Source of the DNA: a virus
Strand: one strand, 5' to 3'
Virus record (IMG/VR): IMGVR_UViG_3300025131_000017
Span: 1-64,000 of that record
DNA: 64,000 bases
Every line of letters starts with the position of its first letter. Position 1 is the first letter of the stretch. Position numbers and translations under genes: made by a program. The notes under the pieces are model-generated. The model had not been told where the DNA came from and ran no database searches. It worked only from the letters and a program-made list of their open reading frames with translations. Positions 56,752 to 64,000 of the stretch are shown piece after piece.

Positions 56752-57688
56752 CTTTTAGGTTCTGAAAATCATCAGGATTTTCTGTAAAGTATTCTTTAAT
56801 ACTATTTAATCCCATTACTTTAGTTTCTCCATAAGTATACCAAGCCCCTGCTTGAGTAATCATCTTTTGAGCAATACCTTCTCTTATATAACTTTCTAGA
56901 ATATCTATTCCACCATCTACCCTAAAAGGAACTATAGCAGATTTCCAATTTTCTCCACCTACTTTAGTCTTTCGTAGTCTGATTTCCATATCAAATCCTA
57001 CGTTTTGTTCTGTTTTACCTTGTTTTTCTTTTATCCACCCAGCCCTTCTAACTTGCATTAAAAAGTGTGCAAAGAATGATTGTGCTACTCCACCGGGCAT
57101 GTTGTCCAATGCAACAGGACCTAAACTTTGTCTTACTTGATTAATTGCTACGAAAGCTGAACCCTTACCTAAATGTGCTAATAACTTTGGTAAAGCACTA
57201 TTAACAAATCTAGCTTGCCAAGCCATAGGATTATATCCGAATTCTTCTTCTTGTACTACTGAAGGAACTAACCCCGCAATACTATCTAATATGATTATAT
57301 CAATTCCTGCATTCATTAATTCTCTTATAGTATTTAAAGCATCTTCACCATTAGTAGGTTGAGACACTAGTATACTAGATGTATCTATTCCACACTTAGC
57401 CATCCACTTAGAATCCCATGATAACTCTGTATCAATCCATGCGGCATTTCCCCCATCTTTTTGTACATTTACCACAACTTGTGATGCTAAGTAAGACTTA
57501 CCAACATTTGTTGGACCATATATTAAGGTGAATCTTTTCTTTGGAATCCCTCCACCTGTAAGTTGGTCAAGGGCTGGAATATTAAATGGTATCCTTCCAT
57601 AGTTAAATGTATCACTATCACCTAGTTCTAAATTTAAATTCTTATCTTTTAACAATTGTTGTATTGCTTCTTCTGCATTATCTTTCAT
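56735..57688 (-). CDS. RecA-like recombinase/ATPase
   Basis: Walker A GPTNVGKS (residues 58-65), IIILDSIAGL (Walker B-like), AINQVRQS and PGGVAQSFFAHF. Resembles RecA/UvsX/Sak4-class single-strand DNA ATPases. 317 residues. With the nucleases and SSB-like protein it would form the phage recombination set. Confidence 0.85.
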   Translation of the reverse strand: MKDNAEEAIQQLLKDKNLNLELGDSDTFNYGRIPFNIPALDQLTGGGIPKKRFTLIYGPTNVGKSYLASQVVVNVQKDGGNAAWIDTELSWDSKWMAKCGIDTSSILVSQPTNGEDALNTIRELMNAGIDIIILDSIAGLVPSVVQEEEFGYNPMAWQARFVNSALPKLLAHLGKGSAFVAINQVRQSLGPVALDNMPGGVAQSFFAHFLMQVRRAGWIKEKQGKTEQNVGFDMEIRLRKTKVGGENWKSAIVPFRVDGGIDILESYIREGIAQKMITQAGAWYTYGETKVMGLNSIKEYFTENPDDFQNLKDELTT

Positions 57689-57947
57689 AATTACTCCATT
57701 TCTTTTTGTTGTTTAAGTGCATTGCTTCTGCCCATGCGAATAGAACAGCAGCGGTTTGTACAAGTTCAATGAATAGTTTGTTATCATCTTGTTCTTGAAT
57801 TCTTCTAGAAATATCTCCCATATGTTTAGTAGTTAAAACGTTCCAAAAGTTATTGGCATGGTTTTGTACTCCATAAACTTTTTCTTGTCTCTCACGTTCT
57901 GCTACAACAGCCTCTAAGACAACTAGTCTACTTGGACTATCAGGCAT
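57678..57947 (-). CDS. Degenerate MazG-like protein
   Basis: AVVAERERQEKVYG and FWNVL...ELVQTAAVLFAWAEA resemble phage MazG-like NTP pyrophosphohydrolases, but the EExxE site reads TKHMGD. Hydrolase activity is therefore doubtful. 89 residues. One-base overlap. Confidence 0.5.
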   Translation of the reverse strand: MPDSPSRLVVLEAVVAERERQEKVYGVQNHANNFWNVLTTKHMGDISRRIQEQDDNKLFIELVQTAAVLFAWAEAMHLNNKKKWSNYER

Positions 57948-58180
57948 TATTTCTTTTCTCCTTCTGGGTTAGCGTCTAAAACTTCTTCTACAGCGGCATC
58001 AACTTTTGCATCTAGTACTTTGTGAATCTCTGTAATAGTAATACTAGCGTCTTCTAATTGTGGTGCAGTAGGTAAGTTTGTATCTACTTTAGCTATTTCG
58101 ATATCTATTCTTGCAAATTGCATGTTGTTTATTGGACCTACTCTAAAGGTATATCCTTTTTTATAACTAATTTCTGGCAT
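57947..58180 (-). CDS. Small protein, 77 aa
   Basis: Beta/alpha protein (YTFRVGPINNMQFARIDIEIAKV) with an acidic C-terminus. One-base overlap with the MazG-like gene. Unknown function. Confidence 0.5.
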   Translation of the reverse strand: MPEISYKKGYTFRVGPINNMQFARIDIEIAKVDTNLPTAPQLEDASITITEIHKVLDAKVDAAVEEVLDANPEGEKK

Positions 58181-58205
58181 TCTTTGTCTCCTCTAATTTA
58201 ATCAT

Positions 58206-58412
58206 TTATTTTCCTTGTCGTTTTTGTATACCATAAAAACCTAAAATCTTGTTATTACTAAGTCTTTTGTCATGCCCTATATGATACCCCCTATGACCAG
58301 AACAATAATAATGGTTTATACTTGAAAATAAGACATTGTTTCTGTAGGCAGAGGCTGCTTGTAAGGCACCACTTTTATTATATATTCTTTTGGTATTACA
58401 GTTTAGTTTCAT
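58206..58412 (-). CDS. Small zinc-finger-like protein, 68 aa
   Basis: N-terminal CNTKRIY, AYRNNVLFSS, then YYCSGHRGYHIGHD. Similar to the small phage/bacterial proteins with Y-x-C-x-x-C-x-x-W-H, here with Cys/His partly replaced. Overlaps its neighbour's end. Basic; perhaps nucleic-acid binding. Confidence 0.5.
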   Translation of the reverse strand: MKLNCNTKRIYNKSGALQAASAYRNNVLFSSINHYYCSGHRGYHIGHDKRLSNNKILGFYGIQKRQGK

Positions 58413-58920
58413 TTTCTTCTAACTTTGAAATAGGTAAGTTCCACATATCTACTAACGTAGTAAAATTATTGGACTTATCTACATCTCCTTTATTCCATTT
58501 AGTTGCCTCTTTAAAATACTCTTTTGCATCCTTACTTCCCAAATACCACACATTTTTTAGGTCTTTATAAGCCGTCTGACCATTTGGTTTTTTTATAGCC
58601 TCACCAAACTCTAAGCTTATAAAAGCATATTTGTCGGGATTCTGGTGAGTACTAGTGTTCGCTACTGAAACATCATAATTTTGTCGAGGAGCCACTGTCC
58701 TTCTTTTAGTCTTTACTTCAACTTTTTCATTATTTAACACCACATCATAATCTTTCCCCCCAACGACTGCTGCCCCTGTATAAGCACAAAAAGCTTCTTC
58801 TCCTAAAAACCCTGCTAAGTTTCCTGTCCCTTTTGTTATAGAGTTTTTTATAGCCCCCATTTGAGTAGCTCGAACCTTAGCTCTGTCTATCATGTCTGGT
58901 GTGTGAGGAATTACAATCAT
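58396..58920 (-). CDS. PD-(D/E)XK nuclease-like protein, 174 aa
   Basis: GEEAFCAYT, KDYDVVLNNEKVEVKTKRR (D...E-x-K), NYDVSV and DKYAFISLEF. The D-(10)-E-x-K spacing is that of a PD-(D/E)XK nuclease. Possibly a Holliday-junction or phage DNA nuclease. Located in the replication module. Confidence 0.65.
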   Translation of the reverse strand: MIVIPHTPDMIDRAKVRATQMGAIKNSITKGTGNLAGFLGEEAFCAYTGAAVVGGKDYDVVLNNEKVEVKTKRRTVAPRQNYDVSVANTSTHQNPDKYAFISLEFGEAIKKPNGQTAYKDLKNVWYLGSKDAKEYFKEATKWNKGDVDKSNNFTTLVDMWNLPISKLEENETKL

Positions 58921-59183
58921 TTTTTCTCCTTATCTTCAAAATGCAATAGTAACATTGCATAATGTATTATTTTTAATAAATCTTTTCGTGGAGTACCTTT
59001 CTTATCATATCGAGCTGCATACTTTAAAATGTTGCCTCTACAGAATGATTTAGCATCTCCACATGCCTCAATGAAATCTAAGGTTTGGACATCCCCTTCA
59101 CTATAATGTTGCCCATAAGTATTTTTTACATACTCCTCAATCTCATCTAAAATTTCCCATTCACCATACTTCATATTATTCAT
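58917..59183 (-). CDS. DUF3310 protein
   Basis: GDVQTLDFIEACGDAKSFCRGNILKYAARYDKKG contains the DUF3310 pattern, a small phage family often annotated as nucleotide-kinase-like. About 88 residues. Stop/start overlap with the methyltransferase (ATG 59183). Confidence 0.8.
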   Translation of the reverse strand: MNNMKYGEWEILDEIEEYVKNTYGQHYSEGDVQTLDFIEACGDAKSFCRGNILKYAARYDKKGTPRKDLLKIIHYAMLLLHFEDKEKK

Positions 59184-60300
59184 TATATATTGCATCCATT
59201 ATTTTTTCAACTACATTTACTGTTACTGCATTACCTAAAGTTTTATATCTTTGGGTATCTGATACTCCTTCAGTCCAACCATCTGGGAATCCTTGGAGCC
59301 GCTCGTACTCCGTAGGTGTGAGTCTTCTAATTCTGAAGTATGGGTTCTTTTTAAGTAAATAATGTTCCTTATCTCGTACTGATGTAGTTAAAGTACCAAC
59401 TAAGTTATCTGTTCTAGGTTCATATTGTTTACCGTTCCAAGGGGTATAATCTTTATCTTTTCTTTCCTTCCTTATCTTCTTGGCTTCATCGGTTCTTTTT
59501 TCTGTTAGCATTGTGTAAATACCACTTAATGAATATGATGTGTTTAAGGTATTTGATAAACCATTTTCAGATTTATAGATTCTTTGACCTTGTGGTTTGT
59601 TTCTTGTTAATTCAAATAACACTCCATGTGTATCTGTTGCTGTTAGAGTATGACTTGGTGCATTATTTTTTTTAAATCTTGTTCCATTCTGTTTCTTATT
59701 TATTCTTTGAGTATCTTGAACAGAATAAACATTTACTATTTCGTCTCTAGTAATTGTTGAGCCTTCTCCTGTGATAGGAAATATTTTTCGTCCACACTCT
59801 CCTCTAAGATGTCCGACAATATAGACCCGTTCTCTGTTTTGGGGAACTCCGAAGTCTTTGCTGTTAAGTACCTGCCATTCAACATCGTACCCCATGTCGG
59901 AGAGAACTTTAAGTATCGTATGGAAAGTTTGTCCAGATTCATGAGATAGTAAACCTTTAACGTTTTCAAGTACCAAATGTCTGGGTCTTTTTTCGGAACA
60001 AATCCTTGCGATGTCAAAAAAGAGTGTTCCTCTTGTATCGTCAAATCCTCTCCGCTTTCCAGCCACGCTGAATGCTTGGCAAGGAAATCCTGCACAAAGT
60101 AATTCAAATTCTGGGAGTTCATCTCCCATAATGTTAGTTGCATCTCCATAATTCTTAACTCCTTTAATTCTTTCTTCAAATATTTGTATAGCATATTTAT
60201 TTATTTCAGAATATCCTACTAGTTCAGCATCCATTGTTGATTGTTGAATACCTAATTCAAACCCACCTATTCCTGAAAACATTGAAAATACTTTTACCAA
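59176..60300 (-). CDS. C5-cytosine DNA methyltransferase
   Basis: Motif I FSGIGGFELG, motif IV GFPCQAFS (catalytic Cys), motif VI ENVKGLL, motif VIII QNRERVYIVG, motif X GNAVTVNVV, with a target-recognition region about 190-300. 374 residues, a full Dcm-type enzyme that adds 5-methylcytosine. Likely protects phage DNA from restriction. No partner endonuclease was recognised beside it. Confidence 0.92.
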   Translation of the reverse strand: MVKVFSMFSGIGGFELGIQQSTMDAELVGYSEINKYAIQIFEERIKGVKNYGDATNIMGDELPEFELLCAGFPCQAFSVAGKRRGFDDTRGTLFFDIARICSEKRPRHLVLENVKGLLSHESGQTFHTILKVLSDMGYDVEWQVLNSKDFGVPQNRERVYIVGHLRGECGRKIFPITGEGSTITRDEIVNVYSVQDTQRINKKQNGTRFKKNNAPSHTLTATDTHGVLFELTRNKPQGQRIYKSENGLSNTLNTSYSLSGIYTMLTEKRTDEAKKIRKERKDKDYTPWNGKQYEPRTDNLVGTLTTSVRDKEHYLLKKNPYFRIRRLTPTEYERLQGFPDGWTEGVSDTQRYKTLGNAVTVNVVEKIMDAIYNE

Positions 60301-62303
60301 TCTATAAACTCCTTGTCTGTTGTGGGTAGATTATCCCAATCAATCCAATCTTCAATAGCAGCTGGGTTTAAATCTTTCTTACTTGCCCAAGATGGTGAAC
60401 ACATTTCCATATCAACTACTAGAGGAATATTTAAACTATTAGTTTGTAATAAATCTCTAATTTCATATGGAACTGAATCTAATTCAGTATTATGTATTTC
60501 ACATATAATTTCATCATGTACTTGTAGAAGTATATTACTTTTCTTAGATTCTAAATATTTATCTACTTCTAACATTCTTTCAGATAACAAATCAGCACTA
60601 GTACCTTGAACTAAATAGTTAACACCCTTATATGCAAAGTCTTTATTAATTAGGTATTTTCTACCATATCTATTCTTTATCCATCCTCGACTTTCAACAG
60701 TCTGAACCACTTTATCAAAAAAATCTTTTGAACCTTTCATACCTTCAAAGTATTGTTTTTTATATTTCCCAGCTTCTTTAGGTGTAGTTCCTAATTGTTG
60801 GGAAAGTTTTTTATTACCAATACCATAAATAGTTCCAAAGGTTATTGCCTTTGCCATTTGTCTATAGAATTTATATTGTTCATCATCTTCGTTTATATTG
60901 AAAGCTAACTTTGCAGCCTCTCCATGAAAATCTACATCATCTTTATTTAGAATTGCATTAATTATTTCATTTCTAAAATAAGACATAAATACCCTAACTT
61001 CCATTTGTTGATAATCAAATCCAACTAGTGTGTAATTATGTCGAGGAATAAACAATCGTCTAATAGCTATTTGGGTTTTATCATTATCATCATAAGATTC
61101 ATCACCTATAAATGACCATGTACCTAATACATCATTAGATAATTCGTCTTCCATAATAATACCTTTTTGTCCTACTATTGCGGCAATCTTATCCTTCATA
61201 CCTTGAACACCTTTATCGTCTAGTAAAGGTTCAACTAATTTAAAATGGTTTCTAGGGATATTTTGTAGGTTAGGTTCTCTACTAGATAGTCTACCTGTAG
61301 CAGTTCCCCAATTACAGAAATTAGTATGCATTGTATCTACTTCAAGATACGGGTCTATATAAGTAGACCTAAGTTTATCAATTGTCCTATATTGACGTAT
61401 AAGACCTGCTATTCGATGATTAATATTGATTAGTGCTGCCTCATTCCATGAATCTTGCCCCTTTGGTGTCTTTATTGGAGATTCAATACCCATGTTATTA
61501 AAAATCTCACCTATTTGTTTAGGACTAGAGATATTAAACTCTTGCCCCGCCAAAGTATGGATTTCTTGTTGAACATTTTCTAATCTAGATATAATGGAGT
61601 CCTTAGTAGTTTTAGCATATTGTTTATCTATACTTATCCCTCTTTGTTCCATCTTGTACAATACTTTAGTTAAATCGCATTCTAAGTCAAATATTTTAAG
61701 TTGTTGAGTTTTCTGTATCTTTTTTAAATAATCTGTATATATTCTTGCAGTTAAAAGCACATCTTTTTTACAATAATCACCCAACATCTCTGGAGGTGCT
61801 AATGAAAAATCTTTGTACCATTTATTTGATTTTAATAGTTTCTTTGTTTCAATATCATATGCAACTGCCTCTTCCCCATAGTTTCGTTTACCTGTAGGTG
61901 TAAGGGCAAGTTCTTTAGTATCACTATGTTCAATCAATCTCACCATAACAATAACATCGATTAACTTCTTACTAAGAACCTCTAATCCCTCTTTTTCTAA
62001 GAAATGTAAGTCAAATTTAATATTATAACCAATATAGTTTTTTACCAATTGGTTTAAAACAGAGATTAATTCCTCTACCAAACCCCAATCAAGATTTTCT
62101 CCTTGATGGTGTCTTATAGGATAATATTGAGATAAACCTTTGTGATTAGGTTCTCCTAATCCTATCCCACAAATTTGATTATAACCAAACGAATCTAACC
62201 CATTAGTTTCTACATCAACTACTATTGTTGGGTCTACCTCAAGAACTTGTTTTAATTTATTTAGTTCCTCTTGAAAGGTTTTGTTGGTTATTATTGACAT
62301 CAT
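60294..62303 (-). CDS. polA: DNA polymerase, family A
   Basis: N-terminal 3'-5' exonuclease signatures VVDVETNG and DYCKKDVLL. Polymerase motifs A GFDYQQMEVR, B RQMAKAITFGTIYG and C QVHDEIICE. 669 residues, T7-like size. Replicative polymerase of the phage. No separate helicase was recognised in this window. Overlaps the dCMP deaminase gene by 47 nt. Confidence 0.93.
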   Translation of the reverse strand: MMSIITNKTFQEELNKLKQVLEVDPTIVVDVETNGLDSFGYNQICGIGLGEPNHKGLSQYYPIRHHQGENLDWGLVEELISVLNQLVKNYIGYNIKFDLHFLEKEGLEVLSKKLIDVIVMVRLIEHSDTKELALTPTGKRNYGEEAVAYDIETKKLLKSNKWYKDFSLAPPEMLGDYCKKDVLLTARIYTDYLKKIQKTQQLKIFDLECDLTKVLYKMEQRGISIDKQYAKTTKDSIISRLENVQQEIHTLAGQEFNISSPKQIGEIFNNMGIESPIKTPKGQDSWNEAALININHRIAGLIRQYRTIDKLRSTYIDPYLEVDTMHTNFCNWGTATGRLSSREPNLQNIPRNHFKLVEPLLDDKGVQGMKDKIAAIVGQKGIIMEDELSNDVLGTWSFIGDESYDDNDKTQIAIRRLFIPRHNYTLVGFDYQQMEVRVFMSYFRNEIINAILNKDDVDFHGEAAKLAFNINEDDEQYKFYRQMAKAITFGTIYGIGNKKLSQQLGTTPKEAGKYKKQYFEGMKGSKDFFDKVVQTVESRGWIKNRYGRKYLINKDFAYKGVNYLVQGTSADLLSERMLEVDKYLESKKSNILLQVHDEIICEIHNTELDSVPYEIRDLLQTNSLNIPLVVDMEMCSPSWASKKDLNPAAIEDWIDWDNLPTTDKEFIDW

Positions 62304-62733
62304 GTACGTCTACTTTTATTTGTGCTTTGTTTAATATTTCTGTGGCTAAAGATTGATTGTATTGAATATTTGCAACGATTCTTTTAACTTTACTATTAGC
62401 TATCATCTTAGCACAAGGAATACATGGTGTAACTGTTAAATATGCAGTTAGAATGTCATTTGACCTTAATTGAAGGAATGCGTTTTGTTCAGCATGTACA
62501 GCTAAACATTTCTCCAAATCTTCTCCTGAATTAGATGTTGCACCTTCGCAAGGTACATCTAAACAATGTGGAAATTGTGTTGGTACACCATTATAACCTG
62601 TCGCCACAACATGGTTATTAGAATCTACCAACACACATCCAACTCTTCGTCTTCTACATGTAGACCTTTTGCCTACAAGTATAGCCATTTCTAGAAAATA
62701 ATCGTCTACTTCTAGTCTAGAATAATTCTTCAT
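62257..62733 (-). CDS. dCMP deaminase
   Basis: Catalytic HAEQNAF (His, Glu) and TPCIPCAKM (PCxxC) zinc-binding residues, as in CMP/dCMP deaminases. Makes dUMP for dTTP synthesis. Start placed at the ATG 62733, because the longer frame overlaps the SSB-like gene. Near the polymerase and SSB genes. Confidence 0.88.
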   Translation of the reverse strand: MKNYSRLEVDDYFLEMAILVGKRSTCRRRRVGCVLVDSNNHVVATGYNGVPTQFPHCLDVPCEGATSNSGEDLEKCLAVHAEQNAFLQLRSNDILTAYLTVTPCIPCAKMIANSKVKRIVANIQYNQSLATEILNKAQIKVDVHDVNNNQQNLSRGTK

Positions 62734-63421
62734 CACCCAATGCACTATTCTCGGTTTCAACATTAGGTGCATTGAACTTACCATATCTTTCTAAAAAGTA
62801 AGATTTAATTGCTGGTAAGTCTTTAATTTCCTTTTGTCTATCTTCAGGAATTACATCGGTTTTAGGGGTTGCAACAATTTGATACGAAGTATCATACATA
62901 CCAGTTCCTGTTCTTTTGAATCGGATTACACCTTTATTCAAGGAACCCCAATCACTATAACAATCTACTAACTGATTCCATGTAGCATCTCTCATACCGA
63001 AACCTAATGAAACGATTCTAAAATCATTTACATCTTCTCGATACATTTTCTTGCCACTAGGACCTTCTATTTCTACCCAATCATCTACTTTCTTTGAAGT
63101 ATGTATTATATGGTATATATAAACCCAAAGAGCAAATTTGTGTTGTAGAATGGCATCTTCTGGTACCCCTGATGTATCCACACCCTCAGCCTTAATTACA
63201 TTTGTCCAATTACTACCACCAAAATTATTCTGGACTTGAAATGTATACAAATTAATGTCATCAAGATGTCCGGTGGTATCGTTGTCCTTTCCTGTAGCAA
63301 TAGATGTAGCAAAAATTTGGTCACCATCTTTTAACCAAACCTCTTTACCTCGGTCTTCAGGATTAGATGCTGGACCTCTAACTTCTTCTCTTCCTTTTGA
63401 AATTCTAGATATTCCACTCAT
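62717..63421 (-). CDS. SSB-like protein
   Basis: A 234-residue protein with an OB-fold-like central region and an acidic C-terminal tail ending DEELF, as in single-strand-binding proteins. Found in the replication module before dCMP deaminase. Assigned from tail, size and context; the fold is inferred. Confidence 0.55.
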   Translation of the reverse strand: MSGISRISKGREEVRGPASNPEDRGKEVWLKDGDQIFATSIATGKDNDTTGHLDDINLYTFQVQNNFGGSNWTNVIKAEGVDTSGVPEDAILQHKFALWVYIYHIIHTSKKVDDWVEIEGPSGKKMYREDVNDFRIVSLGFGMRDATWNQLVDCYSDWGSLNKGVIRFKRTGTGMYDTSYQIVATPKTDVIPEDRQKEIKDLPAIKSYFLERYGKFNAPNVETENSALGDEELF

Positions 63422-63439
63422 AATGAATTTTCTCCTTAT

Positions 63440-64000
63440 TTAAAAAATTGTTTTATTATTTGTAATTACGTTATTTAGTACTTTAATGTCTTGTATTTCT
63501 TGAACATCTTTGTATTTTTTAGGTAACTGTAAATATGATAACATGAAACGCTTAGACATGTCAACTGTAGCTTTTGATATTCCTTTTTGCCCAGCCTCAT
63601 CATTATCTAATGCTAAGACTACTTCGTCTGGATGTAAAGAACTTATTAAATCCATTTGTGTTGGGGATATTGATGCCCCTAAAATAGCGACTGCAGAATA
63701 TCCATTTTGTTGTAACCACATACAATCTAATGCACCTTCAACTACAAATAAAGTTTCAGCACTATAAATTTGATTTATTCCAAACAAACTATGAGACTTT
63801 GCAAACCCATATGAAAATAAATATTTAGGTATTGCAGCCCTTCTTCGGTTAATCCAACCTAGAATTTCATCTTTGGTATTTTCAACCGGAATTAAAAAAT
63901 CATCATAATTATTTGACTTACATCCCCATTGAGCAACACAATCCCTTGAAAACCCTCGTTTGTATATCCAATGATTAGTTGGTACGTCTTTTAAATTCTC
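63440..64000 (-). CDS. DnaG-like primase, C-terminal/Toprim part (5' end outside window)
   Basis: The frame is open from the window edge to 63440. LFVVEGALDCMWLQ and EVVLALDNDEAGQKG are the Toprim acidic motifs (E...DxD) of DnaG-type primases. GWINRRRAAIPKYLF upstream fits the RNA-polymerase-fold domain. Start codon lies beyond the window. A helicase domain, if fused, would lie past the right edge. Confidence 0.8.
   Translation of the reverse strand, partial: ENLKDVPTNHWIYKRGFSRDCVAQWGCKSNNYDDFLIPVENTKDEILGWINRRRAAIPKYLFSYGFAKSHSLFGINQIYSAETLFVVEGALDCMWLQQNGYSAVAILGASISPTQMDLISSLHPDEVVLALDNDEAGQKGISKATVDMSKRFMLSYLQLPKKYKDVQEIQDIKVLNNVITNNKTIF

Noticed and set aside
1-64000. tRNA genes, CRISPR arrays, insertion sequences and an integrase
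   Set aside because: No convincing cloverleaf, spaced direct-repeat array, transposase or integrase frame was seen by eye; a tRNA search program would be needed to exclude tRNAs fully.

Overview
The window is an AT-rich tailed-phage (Caudoviricetes) segment, running from the C-terminal part of a DnaG-like primase at the right edge to an unfinished tail-fibre gene at the left edge. Most genes lie on the minus strand, so the map reads naturally from right to left. Several families point weakly to an actinobacterial, probably marine, host: a TIGR04338-type metallohydrolase, a GP88-like Cys protein, a DUF932/TIGR03299 protein, a small family I know from actinophages, and an apparently leaderless nadA mRNA. 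This is an inference. No tRNA, integrase, lysin, tape measure or CRISPR array was recognised.

Right to left on the minus strand. 64.0-54.1 kb is DNA metabolism: Toprim primase, SSB-like protein, dCMP deaminase, family A DNA polymerase, C5-cytosine methyltransferase, DUF3310, several PD-(D/E)XK nucleases, a RecA-like ATPase, a TIM-barrel protein and a RuvC-like resolvase. 54.1-38.3 kb is packaging and head: small and large terminase, a class II ribonucleotide reductase, portal, metallophosphoesterase, HK97-gp10-like protein, scaffold, major capsid protein, jelly-roll structural protein and an XkdF-like prohead protease with a likely -1 frameshift extension. 38.2-34.0 kb is a run of tiny membrane, coiled-coil, zinc-ribbon and Cys-rich proteins plus the metallohydrolase. 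33.9-26.4 kb holds small accessory units on the minus strand, with a second C5-methyltransferase and two probable structured non-coding RNAs.

26.0-22.9 kb carries small plus-strand units. Each has its own sigma70-like promoter (TTGACA, 18 bp, TATACT) and most end in a terminator. Six copies of the palindrome TACGATATATCGTA, or its core, sit one per untranscribed gap between these units. 23.0-22.4 kb is a 637-bp intergenic region with a G-quadruplex-like cluster and perfect inverted repeats, lying next to a minus-strand quinolinate synthase gene (nadA). 17.5-21.1 kb is a plus-strand operon of small proteins, divergent from a HAD-like gene. 17.0-1 kb is the late virion module on the minus strand: a 1036-residue Nudix/ADP-ribosyltransferase-like/kinase-like protein, an SNase, a 1221-residue protein and repetitive tail-fibre proteins.

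Two promoter classes are visible. The accessory units use full -35/-10 promoters with a repeated TTGACAA-type element inside the spacer. The late genes are preceded by AGTATAATA without a -35 box. nadA together with the ADP-ribosyltransferase-like/Nudix virion protein suggests a phage strategy built around NAD.
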